Shown: in pieces, positions 53,586-62,771 of the stretch
Position numbering within the stretch: position 1 is the first letter of the stretch
How the letters are laid out: every line of letters begins with the position of its first letter
From: CAKMZU01 sp965248335
GTDB taxonomy: Bacteria; Pseudomonadota; Gammaproteobacteria; Pseudomonadales; DT-91
DNA length: 64,000 bases
Direction of reading: 5' to 3'
Assembly (NCBI GenBank): GCA_965248335.1
Contig: CBDFIY010000002.1
Coordinates: 186,001 to 250,000, forward strand
The notes under the pieces: generated by a model
Database searches by the model: none
The model's input: the letters and a program-made list of their open reading frames with translations, nothing else
Told to the model about the DNA's origin: nothing
Position numbers and translations under genes: made by a program

Positions 53586-53713
53586 TATACCGATCAGCCT
53601 TGAAGATGCAAGGGCGTTGGCCGCGCTCGCTCACCCCAATCACTTACTGACTGTAAGCTCATGGGGATTCGCTCGCTTGCCGCCTTCTTGCATCTCCAAT
53701 TCCTATGGGTATA
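53586..53713. repeat. dispersed palindromic repeat, full-size copy (128 bp)
   Basis: Nearly identical to the 45391 copy, with the complete nested hairpin. It ends 33 bases before the Tpx-like start, so it lies in that gene's promoter/leader region. Read through, it creates a spurious 43-codon extension of that gene. The remaining sequence between 53444 and 53745 shows nothing else. Confidence 0.85.
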
Positions 53714-53745
53714 GGCGCAGAAAATCAATGGAGAAAGTAAAACGT

Positions 53746-54348
53746 ATGAAAAAAATGCGTCGATTAACCTATGCATTGTTTTTTTTATGCATCCCTTTAG
53801 TTTCATTCTCAGAAGGCAATCTCGGCAGTGGTGGAAAAGTTTATCTGCAAAAAGAAACCTATGCTTTACTCGGCAAAAATATTGCTGAAGGTGATATGTT
53901 TCCCGTTGTTGAACTGACATCACCGTTATCCGTTGTGCATACGATAGGGAACGATAAAGGTCGGGTATACGTGGTAGTGCCTAAGATAGGAACTTCTGTT
54001 TGTGATGCGCAAATAAAAGCGCTCAATGTATTTGTCCGTTATTATAAAGGGGTTGATATTGATTTCTTTGTGGTGAGTAGGGATGCACCTGAGGCGCAAG
54101 AAGTGTTTAAAAAAGAGAATAATATTAGCGACAAGGTAAAATTTCTTTCGGCAAAAACAGACAGTTTTGGTTTAGTGACGGGGACAGCTGTAGACGGTAT
54201 TGATATGCTAGCTAGAGCGGTTTTCTTTGTTGATGACGAGGGACGAATCGGTAAAATTGTCCGTTATGAAGATATTCTTAAAGCCCCTGATGCCGGAGAA
54301 GAAATCGCTATTTTGTTAGGCTCGGAAACGTGCGAGTGTGATAAATAA
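53746..54348 (+). CDS. exported Tpx-like peroxiredoxin without the resolving cysteine
   Basis: A 200-residue protein from ATG 53746 (GGAG 12 bases upstream) with a signal peptide (MKKMRRLTYALFFLCIPLVSFS). The thioredoxin-fold domain follows thiol peroxidase: VYVVVPKIGTSVCDAQIKALN with peroxidatic Cys86 and Thr83, VVSRDAPEAQEVF, and ARAVFFVDDEGRIGKIV. The resolving Cys of Tpx (in RFC after LPFAQ) is Lys here. The protein ends CECDK, which might substitute. Normal Tpx is cytoplasmic or periplasmic without such a tail. It probably reduces peroxides in the periplasm. Confidence 0.75.
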   Translation: MKKMRRLTYALFFLCIPLVSFSEGNLGSGGKVYLQKETYALLGKNIAEGDMFPVVELTSPLSVVHTIGNDKGRVYVVVPKIGTSVCDAQIKALNVFVRYYKGVDIDFFVVSRDAPEAQEVFKKENNISDKVKFLSAKTDSFGLVTGTAVDGIDMLARAVFFVDDEGRIGKIVRYEDILKAPDAGEEIAILLGSETCECDK

Positions 54349-54411
54349 GCGATTTTCTATGATTAATGTCTTGAGCGGCCCCGTCTTTATTTACGGATGA
54401 AAACGGATTTT

Positions 54412-57186
54412 CTAACAAGTTTTTTTAATGCCATCCAATAACTGCTTTATACGATCAAGCTTTATAGGCTTTTCAAGAAAGTCTGTCATTCCTGCATGGA
54501 GGCTGCGTGATTTTTGTTCTTCAAATATATGGGCAGATAATGCATAAACTGGTGTAATGATTTTGCCTTGCGCCTTTTGCGATCGATGAATGTCTATGGT
54601 TGCATCAAAACCATTCATCACCGGCATTTCGCAATCCATGAGTATGACATCAAAGCTTTCTTTTTTAACGGCATCAACGGCAAGTTGTCCGTTTGATACC
54701 ATTTTATAGCTGTGGCCGAGTAACTCGATCATTTTGCTGATGACGCGACGGCTCACGTCATTGTCTTCAGCAACGAGAATATTTAATTTTTGGTCTGTTA
54801 CGGTTGACTGTATTGTCTCCTTTTCTTTACTTTCTTTCTGTGCAAAAAGGTCTAATAGGGTGAGCTTGATCAGCTTTTGCGAGACAGGTTTATTTAAAAC
54901 AGCATGAATGCCGGCCTCTTTCAAGCTATGCGTATCTGGCATAATACTTAGGCCCGTTAGCATGATAATAATGGGAGGCTCTTTACTTTCATCGAGAAGC
55001 TTTGTTGCAACCTGAAGGCCGTTCAGGTGCGGCATATCGTAATCAATAATTATGGCATCAAAAGGTTCCCCAAGGTTGCGCTTGCCTCGAAACATTGCGA
55101 GCGCTTCCTTCCCATTATAGGTTTCTATTGCAGTCATTCCGAGACCTGTTGTTTGTTGGCGTAATACGCGACAGCAGGTACGGTTATCATCAATGATTAA
55201 CAAATGTTTCTGTGAGAGCAAAGAGCGGTGCAAGTGTCTTTCTTGGGGTTCTTCTTTTACATGGGCAGGTTCTGTGAGTTTGAGCGCAAAATTAAATTCG
55301 CTGCCGTCGCCGAGTTTGCTTGTGATACTCAGTTTGCTTGATAAGGCTTTGAGATGTAAGTGCACCATGGACAAGCCACTCATTGAAGGGAGATTTTTTC
55401 CTGTTTGTATGTCTTTGAGTTTCTGAGGGTTAATGCCTTGGCCTGAATCTTTAACGCTGAAAAGGATTTCATTGTTGCTCTTATCAAGCGGTTGCACGTT
55501 AATTAATACTTCACCTTGTGAGGTGTGCGTAATTGCATTTTTAACCAATTGTTTCAAAACCTGACGCAGACGGTTTTCATCGCCATAAACAACAACAGGA
55601 ATATCGTTATGGATATTGAAAATAAACTCAATATTTTTTTCATCGACAATAGGCCGGTAATCGTAAGCACATTCATCAATGAGTAAAGGTAATTCAAACA
55701 GTGTTTTTTTGGGGGTTTGGCTGCTGGCCTGTAATTGAATGTGGCTGCTGACTTCATTGATCTTGTTGAGCAGTTGTTGGCCTGATACGGTTATGGAGTC
55801 AATGAGTTCCCCCTGCTCGGCAGAAGCTGAAGCATTTTTTAGGAGATCCGCTATACCCATGATACCCGCAACCGGTGTTCTTAAGTCGTGGGTGATATTT
55901 TTTAAAATGGTTTGCTCTGACGGTGTTTTATTCGTGTTTGCAATGGCGTATAGGATTTCTCGTTGGTGGTCTCGGTATTGCATGTTGAAATGATTGGCGA
56001 AGAATATCAAGGTCAATGAAGATTCAAGCAAAAGAATAAATAAAACAAATGTCTCTGAAAGGTAGTGTGAGTGACTGACGTTTTCACTAAAAAATAAAGC
56101 ACCAATCACGATACTGAGTGCAACAATTTTTATCAGTATAATGAAAAGCGCCATCCGGTCATTTTTATGTTGGTAACAGTGAAGCATGCCTGTAATAAAC
56201 AAGGGGATATATAAAGCGTAAATACCCCATAAATAAGGCGAATAGCCTTTAAATGTAAATGCATATAAGAGGGCAAGTATAAGTGAGCAGGTGAGTATGC
56301 CAAGAATGGGTCGGCAGTAAGGGCGATGCAATGACCAGCTTTTTAAGTAGAAAAATAACTGTGCGGCATTTGCGCAGGTAATGATACAAATAATGCTTAA
56401 AATACCCAAGTAATTGATTTGCTTTAACCAATCCCATTGCAAGGGTGTATGAATTAGTTGTAAGCATAGAGAAGCAAAAAGTTGAATCGAAAAAAATAAA
56501 AAAAGCCATTCTCGGTAATACCAGAAGCAAATCATAGAGAGCAGAATGAAGCTAATAAGTGCGCCGAATAATATACCTAGCGCATAAGCGCTATGTGTTT
56601 CCTTGAGGTGGTGTGTTTTAGGGTCTACTAAGTTAATTTCCATGTGCTTCTTTTCTTTCAGGTACACCTGTACAAAAAAGACTTGGGTCTTTTGAGGTTG
56701 AAGAAGAATAGGCGTCAGGTAACTATCACTTTTGCTTTCGGTATGTAGAGCCTTCAAACCATTTTTTTCATCGAGCATGTAGATCATCACATGATTAATG
56801 TTATGGCTCACAATGTTTAGCCAGAGGTTGAGTTGATATGTATGGCTATTTCTGAGAGTAAAAGCTAACCAAATATGCTGACTAAACGTATTGAGTGCAT
56901 CGGCTGTGTTGAGGTTAATGGGCGTGAGGCCGTTTAAGTGTCGAGATTCAAGGATGTTTCTTTTTGTAATGAGGTTTTGGGGGTTGTTGAGTACACCGAT
57001 AAATTGGCTGAGAGGTGTCATGTCTTGTGTGCTGTTTACAACGAGTATTTTTGCTGAATAGCCGAGAGTGGGAAAAAATGATAAGACTAAAAAAAACAGC
57101 CAGCGATGAAGGCCAGCTGATAGGAAAGTGTTAGGTCTCCTCTCTTTCGATGGCGCGATAAGCGATATCCTTTCGATAGTAAACAT
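54412..57186 (-). CDS. retS: RetS-like hybrid sensor histidine kinase
   Basis: 924 residues: signal segment (about 26-44), a periplasmic 7TMR-DISMED2-like domain (about 50-190), seven membrane helices (about 200-396), HisKA with His433 (THDLRTP), HATPase (NAITHTSQG, DSGQGI) and two receiver domains with Asp715 (IIIDYDMP) and Asp851 (ILMDCEMP). No Hpt domain. Order and length match RetS of Pseudomonas, and so does the position after purD. RetS there blocks the GacS kinase and switches lifestyle genes. The chosen ATG overlaps purD by 56 bases; GGAGA at about 57150 hints that a later start is possible. Confidence 0.85.
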   Translation of the reverse strand: MFTIERISLIAPSKERRPNTFLSAGLHRWLFFLVLSFFPTLGYSAKILVVNSTQDMTPLSQFIGVLNNPQNLITKRNILESRHLNGLTPINLNTADALNTFSQHIWLAFTLRNSHTYQLNLWLNIVSHNINHVMIYMLDEKNGLKALHTESKSDSYLTPILLQPQKTQVFFVQVYLKEKKHMEINLVDPKTHHLKETHSAYALGILFGALISFILLSMICFWYYREWLFLFFSIQLFASLCLQLIHTPLQWDWLKQINYLGILSIICIITCANAAQLFFYLKSWSLHRPYCRPILGILTCSLILALLYAFTFKGYSPYLWGIYALYIPLFITGMLHCYQHKNDRMALFIILIKIVALSIVIGALFFSENVSHSHYLSETFVLFILLLESSLTLIFFANHFNMQYRDHQREILYAIANTNKTPSEQTILKNITHDLRTPVAGIMGIADLLKNASASAEQGELIDSITVSGQQLLNKINEVSSHIQLQASSQTPKKTLFELPLLIDECAYDYRPIVDEKNIEFIFNIHNDIPVVVYGDENRLRQVLKQLVKNAITHTSQGEVLINVQPLDKSNNEILFSVKDSGQGINPQKLKDIQTGKNLPSMSGLSMVHLHLKALSSKLSITSKLGDGSEFNFALKLTEPAHVKEEPQERHLHRSLLSQKHLLIIDDNRTCCRVLRQQTTGLGMTAIETYNGKEALAMFRGKRNLGEPFDAIIIDYDMPHLNGLQVATKLLDESKEPPIIIMLTGLSIMPDTHSLKEAGIHAVLNKPVSQKLIKLTLLDLFAQKESKEKETIQSTVTDQKLNILVAEDNDVSRRVISKMIELLGHSYKMVSNGQLAVDAVKKESFDVILMDCEMPVMNGFDATIDIHRSQKAQGKIITPVYALSAHIFEEQKSRSLHAGMTDFLEKPIKLDRIKQLLDGIKKTC

Positions 57187-58417
57187 CTTTCCAGTTTATC
57201 CGTTTAACCGTGTTATAGGCTGATTTTTGTGCTTCGCTGACCGAATTACCAAGGGCTGTTGCGCAGAGTACGCGGCCACCATGCGTAAGCACCTGACCTT
57301 TTTCATCAAGCGTTGCGCCAGCAAAAAAGACTTTGTTGTCTTCTGTGGCAGCAGGAATTCCACTAATAATATCACCTTTTCGGGCGGATTCAGGGTAATC
57401 ACCTGTGGCAAGAACAACGCCGACAGCGCTGCGATTGTCCCACTCGATTGTTTCGTTTGCAAGTTTGCCCTTGCAGGCACTTATGCAGAGTTGAGCGAGG
57501 TCGCTGTTCAATCGCATCATGATCGGTTGTGTTTCAGGATCGCCAAACCGACAGTTAAACTCTAACACTTTCGAGTTTCCTGATTTATCAATCATTAACC
57601 CCGCATAGAGAAATCCGCGAAAGTGAATGCCGTCTTTCTTGATGCCATTAACGGTAGGTGTAATGACTTCATCCATGATGCGCTGATAAATCACATCAGT
57701 AACCACAGGTGCGGGAGAGTAAGCGCCCATGCCACCCGTATTTGGGCCTTTGTCACCATCATTTCGTGCCTTGTGATCCTGGCTTGTTGCAAATGGGAGT
57801 ACATTAAGGCCATCGACCATAACGATAAAACTTGCCTCTTCACCTAGCAAAAGTTCTTCGATAACGACTCGACTACCCGCATCACCAAAACGATTATCCG
57901 ACAGCATGTCCTGAACGGCGGCGATAGCTTGCTCCTCGGTATCGGCAAGGATGACGCCTTTGCCTGCGGCAAGGCCATCGGCTTTAACAACGATAGGTGC
58001 ACCCATTTTTTTGATGTAATCTATAGCAGGTTGGGTTTCTGTGAACGTTGCATAATTCGCCGTAGGGATATTATGGCGAGCGAGAAAGTCTTTACTAAAA
58101 GCTTTGGAACCCTCAAGTTGAGCGGCTGCTTTATTAGGCCCGAAGCACAGAAGATCCTGAGCTTCAAAAAAATCAACAATACCTTCAACAAGTGGTGCCT
58201 CTGGGCCGATGATGGTCAGTTCAACCGCATTACTTTTAGCGAACTCAACCAAACCCTGGAAATCCATTGGGTCAATCTGGATGTTTTCGATATTGTGCTC
58301 AAGTGCTGTGCCAGCATTTCCTGGCGCAACAAATACAGTCTCGACATTAGGGCTTTGTAGAGATTTCCACGCCAGTGCGTGTTCTCTGCCTCCTGAACCT
58401 ACAATTAATACATTCAT
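57131..58417 (-). CDS. purD: phosphoribosylamine-glycine ligase
   Basis: A 428-residue ATP-grasp enzyme with the N-terminal MNVLIVGSGGREHALAWK, the ATP-binding APIVVKADGLAAGKGV and DHKARNDGDKGPNTGGMGAYSPAP. It catalyses the GAR synthetase step of purine biosynthesis. It starts 11 bases after purH and overlaps the sensor-kinase gene. Confidence 0.97.
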   Translation of the reverse strand: MNVLIVGSGGREHALAWKSLQSPNVETVFVAPGNAGTALEHNIENIQIDPMDFQGLVEFAKSNAVELTIIGPEAPLVEGIVDFFEAQDLLCFGPNKAAAQLEGSKAFSKDFLARHNIPTANYATFTETQPAIDYIKKMGAPIVVKADGLAAGKGVILADTEEQAIAAVQDMLSDNRFGDAGSRVVIEELLLGEEASFIVMVDGLNVLPFATSQDHKARNDGDKGPNTGGMGAYSPAPVVTDVIYQRIMDEVITPTVNGIKKDGIHFRGFLYAGLMIDKSGNSKVLEFNCRFGDPETQPIMMRLNSDLAQLCISACKGKLANETIEWDNRSAVGVVLATGDYPESARKGDIISGIPAATEDNKVFFAGATLDEKGQVLTHGGRVLCATALGNSVSEAQKSAYNTVKRINWKDVYYRKDIAYRAIEREET

Positions 58418-58428
58418 AGTAAAAACCT

Positions 58429-59997
58429 TTAGTGTCTGAAGTGGCGCACACCAGAAAACACCATTGCAATATTGTGCTCGTTGGCTGCGGCGATAATTTC
58501 TTCGTCACGAATACTGCCGCCGGGTTGAATGATGCAACGAATACCGGCCGCCGCTGCATTATCAATGCCGTCACGGAAAGGGAAGAACGCATCAGATGCC
58601 ATGACAGCGCCCTCTACGTCAAGGCCTGCATGCTCAGCTTTAATACCTGCGATACGCGCAGAATTAACGCGGCTCATTTGACCTGCGCCAATACCGATAG
58701 TTTGGTTGTTTCGTGCATAGACAATGGCATTGGATTTAACCATCTTGGCGGCTTTGTAAGCAAAAAGAAGGTCGCTAATTTCAGTGTCTGTAGGCTGGCG
58801 GGTTGAAACGATTTTTAGATCAGCTTGATCAACGAGCTGTACGTCTTTGTCCTGCACGAGTAGCCCGCCGCCGACTTTCTTTATATCCCACTGCGCTTTC
58901 GGTGGGGTGATATCGCCACAACTTAACAGGCGAACATTTTTCTTTTGCTGCACAATGGGCACTGCATCTTCATTGATGCTCGGTGCTATGATCACTTCAA
59001 CAAACTGATTTTTGCAGATGAGATCAGCCGTTTCGGCGTCTAATGGGCGGTTGAAAGCAATGATGCCGCCAAAAGCAGATTCAGGGTCTGTCGCAAAGGC
59101 TTTTTGATAGGCCTCTGAGAGTGTGCTGCAACTAGCGATGCCGCAGGGGTTGGCGTGCTTAACAATGATACAGGTCGGTTCATCAAAAAGGCTAACCGCT
59201 TCCAGTGCCGCATCAGTATCAGCGATGTTGTTATATGACAAGGCCTTGCCGCTTAACTGTTTTGCGCTCGCAATGGTGCCTTCTGCAGGATGAGCTTCCG
59301 TATAAAATGCACTGCGTTGATGGCTGTTCTCGCCATAGCGTAAGGTTTCTTGTTTTTGAAATTGTGTATTGAATGTTCTTGGGAATACAGTGTCATCCTG
59401 CTCAACTTTTTGTCCAAGAAAATTAGCAATAGCACCATCATATTGGGCTGTATGTTCAAAGGCTTTGCAGGCAAGGTCGAATCGCGTCGCTTGTGTGGTT
59501 GCGCCGTCGTTATTTAAGAGTTCTTCCAGGATTCTACTGTAGTCAGTGTTGCTAACGACGACAGTGACATCACGAAAGTTTTTTGCAGCGGAGCGCAGCA
59601 TGGTGGGGCCGCCGATATCAATATTTTCTATCGCGTCTTCAAGGGTGACGCCATCTTTAGCGACCGTCTCTTGAAAAGGATATAAGTTAACAACCACCAT
59701 ATCAATGGTAGAGATGTCGTGTTTGGCTAATACCTCATCGTCCTGCCCGCGTCTGGCCAAAATGCCGCCGTGAACTTTAGGGTGTAAAGTTTTGACGCGG
59801 CCGTCCATCATTTCAGGGAAGCCTGTATAAGCAGAAACTTCTGTGACAGGGATGTCATTGGATTGCAGCAAGCGGTAGGTTCCGCCAGTTGACAATAACT
59901 GGATGCCTTGCGTGTGGAGTGATTTTGCGAAATCAACGATACCTGATTTATCAGATACGCTGATTAATGCACGGCGAACCGAACGAGAGTCTGACAT
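58429..59997 (-). CDS. purH: bifunctional AICAR transformylase/IMP cyclohydrolase
   Basis: 522 residues: N-terminal MGS-like cyclohydrolase domain (ALISVSDKSGIVDFAK ... LSTGGTYR) and C-terminal AICAR transformylase with CIIVKHANPCG and SNAIVYARNNQTIGIGAGQMSR. It performs the last two steps of purine synthesis. It lies 51 bases downstream of fis in a dusB-fis-purH-purD series. Confidence 0.97.
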   Translation of the reverse strand: MSDSRSVRRALISVSDKSGIVDFAKSLHTQGIQLLSTGGTYRLLQSNDIPVTEVSAYTGFPEMMDGRVKTLHPKVHGGILARRGQDDEVLAKHDISTIDMVVVNLYPFQETVAKDGVTLEDAIENIDIGGPTMLRSAAKNFRDVTVVVSNTDYSRILEELLNNDGATTQATRFDLACKAFEHTAQYDGAIANFLGQKVEQDDTVFPRTFNTQFQKQETLRYGENSHQRSAFYTEAHPAEGTIASAKQLSGKALSYNNIADTDAALEAVSLFDEPTCIIVKHANPCGIASCSTLSEAYQKAFATDPESAFGGIIAFNRPLDAETADLICKNQFVEVIIAPSINEDAVPIVQQKKNVRLLSCGDITPPKAQWDIKKVGGGLLVQDKDVQLVDQADLKIVSTRQPTDTEISDLLFAYKAAKMVKSNAIVYARNNQTIGIGAGQMSRVNSARIAGIKAEHAGLDVEGAVMASDAFFPFRDGIDNAAAAGIRCIIQPGGSIRDEEIIAAANEHNIAMVFSGVRHFRH

Positions 59998-60048
59998 CGA
60001 AATTACCTGATGTGAATGTGGGGCTTAATAAGCAAGTAAGAATAAGGG

Positions 60049-60375
60049 TTAAAGCATGTCGTACTGTTTGAGTTTTTTACGGAGCGTGCCACGATTGACG
60101 CCTAGGATCTCGGAGGAGCGTGTCTGGTTATGGTCGGTGTATTTCATGACGGATTCAAGAAGAGGCGCCTCAACTTCAGCAATGACCATTTGGTAGACAT
60201 CAAACACATCGTCATTCTTATCCAGGTGAGAGAAATAGTTCTCAAGCGCTTGAGAAACGCAGTCACGAATAGTTTGACCATTGGGAAGTCCGTTTGCCGG
60301 TACATTATCTCGGTCGTTGATTGGCTCTATGGATTCTGTAAAGGGGGTATTAAGTACAACGGCTTCTTGATTCAT
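60049..60375 (-). CDS. fis: nucleoid-associated protein Fis
   Basis: A 108-residue DNA-binding protein. The C-terminal helix-turn-helix TRSSEILGVNRGTLRKKLKQY (about 85-105) is the Fis signature. The N-terminal 25 residues are variable. Fis bends DNA and activates rRNA and other promoters. Its start overlaps the dusB stop (ATGA), the standard gammaproteobacterial pairing. Confidence 0.95.
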   Translation of the reverse strand: MNQEAVVLNTPFTESIEPINDRDNVPANGLPNGQTIRDCVSQALENYFSHLDKNDDVFDVYQMVIAEVEAPLLESVMKYTDHNQTRSSEILGVNRGTLRKKLKQYDML

Positions 60376-61355
60376 GCTACGTTACCTTTTTTCAAAAACA
60401 ATGCGATTTGATCAATGAATGCCTGTTGAGAGTGGGTGGTCATTAATTGATTAAACGCTTTTTTATGGTGGTAGTTTATACCGAGTTTATCGAGGTACCA
60501 GCCGATGTGCTTTCGAGCGATCTGAACACCTTTTGACGAACCGTAAAAGTCGTGTAACAAGGTGATGTGCCGTTTAATGACTAAGCACTTTTCATGGAAA
60601 TCAGGCTGATGGTACGGTTTTTTTTGTAGCCCAAAGGCTAGTTCTTTTATGAACCAAGGTTGGCCTTGGATGCCACGGCCGACCATTATACCCGCCGCTT
60701 TTGTGTAATCAAGCACCTTTCTGGCTTGTGTGAGATCTCCAATATCGCCATTGGCAATAACGGGGATGTTGATGCTCTGTACCGTCTTGGCAATGGTGTC
60801 GAATTCGGCGTATCCATTAAAACGGCAAGCCCTTGTACGGCCGTGGATGGCGAGCATCTGAATGCCACACTGCTCTGCGATTTTGCCAATACGAGGTGCA
60901 TTGAGGTTTGATTGATTTGTACCTGTACGGATTTTCAACGTGACAGGTAAGTCCGTTGCTGTCACGACTGCATTGAGGATGGCTTCTACTTTATGTTCAT
61001 CGGCGAGTAATGCAGAGCCGGCCAATTTTTTGCACACCTTTTTTGCTGGGCAGCCCATGTTAATGTCAATGATTTCGGCGCCGCCTTGTTTTGCGAGCTG
61101 CGCTGCTTCCGCCATTTGCTGTGGCTCGCTACCGACAATTTGAATGCTATGAGGCACACTCCTGTTTGCTGTGTGAGCTAAGCGATGGCTGGATTTACTG
61201 GAAGACCAAAGTTGTGTTTTAGCTGTCACCATTTCTGACGGCGTGAGCCCTGCGCCATATTCTTGGCAAAGCACACGCATCGGATAGTCACTGATACCGG
61301 CCATAGGGGCGAGTAGTACAGGGCTTTTCAGTATGTGGGAGCCGAGCGTAATCAA
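60372..61355 (-). CDS. dusB: tRNA-dihydrouridine synthase B
   Basis: A 327-residue FMN TIM-barrel enzyme with VLLAPMAGISDYPMR, the DusB motif EIIDINMGCPAKKVCKK (catalytic Cys in the CPAKK segment), LAIHGRTR and ANGDI ... GIMVGRGIQGQPW. It reduces specific uridines in tRNA. First gene of the dusB-fis operon. An about 180-base gap before it separates it from the DUF3426 gene. Confidence 0.96.
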   Translation of the reverse strand: MITLGSHILKSPVLLAPMAGISDYPMRVLCQEYGAGLTPSEMVTAKTQLWSSSKSSHRLAHTANRSVPHSIQIVGSEPQQMAEAAQLAKQGGAEIIDINMGCPAKKVCKKLAGSALLADEHKVEAILNAVVTATDLPVTLKIRTGTNQSNLNAPRIGKIAEQCGIQMLAIHGRTRACRFNGYAEFDTIAKTVQSINIPVIANGDIGDLTQARKVLDYTKAAGIMVGRGIQGQPWFIKELAFGLQKKPYHQPDFHEKCLVIKRHITLLHDFYGSSKGVQIARKHIGWYLDKLGINYHHKKAFNQLMTTHSQQAFIDQIALFLKKGNVA

Positions 61356-61538
61356 GGTGGTGTGTTTCCATCATTATAAAATCGCGCATTCTACCCCTTG
61401 TTTAACGGAAGGGGTAGCGTCTTTCTTGTTCGGGTATTTATCGAAATCGAAATAAGTAGGTAGATTTTAGTCAGGGATTGTTATCACGGCAAAAAAAAGG
61501 GTGAAATATTTCTGAGGTATACGCCGTTTTTTTGTTTG

Positions 61539-62612
61539 CTAGATAGTCTGCTTTAGGCTAACGCGATCGTTTTTCTCTGCGGCGCTAATTTGAATGAAGT
61601 AACCACTGGCTGTATTCCCGGGGTCGACGACTTCAATAGCAATATGTATGGGCTGTCTTTGAGGGAGTGGTTGGTTCGTGGCGAGATCGCCGCGTAAATA
61701 AGTTTTAGGCGGTAGTGGTCGGCCAGCGATGACACTCTGCTCTTGGTCGGTAAAAAATAGCTCAAGTGTTGGGAAGGGTTGGTCGAATGCGGCTTGATTA
61801 GTCAGTATTAAATCAACAATCAAAATCCCCTTGAGGTAAGGGTGTGACTTAACATTGAGATGACTGACATTGATTTTGTCAGTATCAATACGCGCGGGTA
61901 TTTGGCAGTGGATATAGGTACATAACTTTGTATAAATCGGTCGCCACTGAGCCGTTTTACTGAGGTCGTCGAATTTGAAAAAAGCCATTTGCCCGAAGGC
62001 TGTTGCTATTAAAAGTAGACTTGCGCATCCGTAAAAGAAATTAGGGCCGAATTTACGTTTGTTTTTATATTGAAATTCAATAGGCTCCGCTTCTATGCGC
62101 TGCCTGAGATGATTTTTATTTTGCCCTGAGTCGGAAAGTACTGCCTGCTCTTCAGGCTTGAGGGTTAAATCATCAAGGTCAGAAAGGTCATCAAGTACAT
62201 CGCTGGTCAGTGAGGTTATATCCGATGAGGGTGGTTTTTCTGTCGGTTGAGGTGTGGGCTGGATTGTTTTCTCTGGCGATGGCTCTAGTTCTTTTAAAAG
62301 ATCATTCGCCCAGCCTTCATCTTGATGGTGGCTGTGAACCTCATCATCAAGCGCGCCAAATACATCGCTGTTAGTATCAACGTTGTTCAAGCTTGTAATA
62401 AAAGGATCTTGCTCAAAAAGGTCATTGTCATCGTCTTGGATGAGCTCGCCGTCACCCACAAAGCGAGAGGTGACGACTTTATCTTTCTGCCTGTTATCGA
62501 TTGCCTTGAAGACTGTCATGCATGCGCCACAACGCACTTGCCCCTGTGCTGCTGCAAGTTGTTCGTCGGAGAGGGTGTATTCAGTGTGGCATTTTGGGCA
62601 GTGAGCGATCAT
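61539..62612 (-). CDS. zinc-ribbon MJ0042 / DUF3426 membrane protein
   Basis: A 357-residue protein with an N-terminal zinc ribbon (CPKC at 5-8, CGAC at 28-31), a long acidic low-complexity linker (about 50-180), one membrane helix (about 195-213) and a C-terminal periplasmic DUF3426 domain. The combination is typical of the conserved gene between prmA and dusB in pseudomonads and relatives. Function unknown. Confidence 0.88.
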   Translation of the reverse strand: MIAHCPKCHTEYTLSDEQLAAAQGQVRCGACMTVFKAIDNRQKDKVVTSRFVGDGELIQDDDNDLFEQDPFITSLNNVDTNSDVFGALDDEVHSHHQDEGWANDLLKELEPSPEKTIQPTPQPTEKPPSSDITSLTSDVLDDLSDLDDLTLKPEEQAVLSDSGQNKNHLRQRIEAEPIEFQYKNKRKFGPNFFYGCASLLLIATAFGQMAFFKFDDLSKTAQWRPIYTKLCTYIHCQIPARIDTDKINVSHLNVKSHPYLKGILIVDLILTNQAAFDQPFPTLELFFTDQEQSVIAGRPLPPKTYLRGDLATNQPLPQRQPIHIAIEVVDPGNTASGYFIQISAAEKNDRVSLKQTI

Positions 62613-62771
62613 GGCGAATTTTTTTTATAGAGTTCCACTATTGTGCGGATTTTTTTTTGTCTTGTCTTGTCCTATTGCGTGCATCTCTCGCATTTTCTTG
62701 ATGATGGCAGTATGCATGCGAAAGTTATTTTCACAAAACGATAGTGTGTTTTAATTCTGTTTAGGTGATCT

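Noticed and set aside
53617..53745. Repeat-encoded N-terminal extension of the Tpx-like protein
   Set aside because: The extension is palindromic repeat read through. A ribosome site and signal peptide mark the start at 53746.
57929..58360. 143-codon plus-strand ORF opposite purD
   Set aside because: Antisense shadow of purD.
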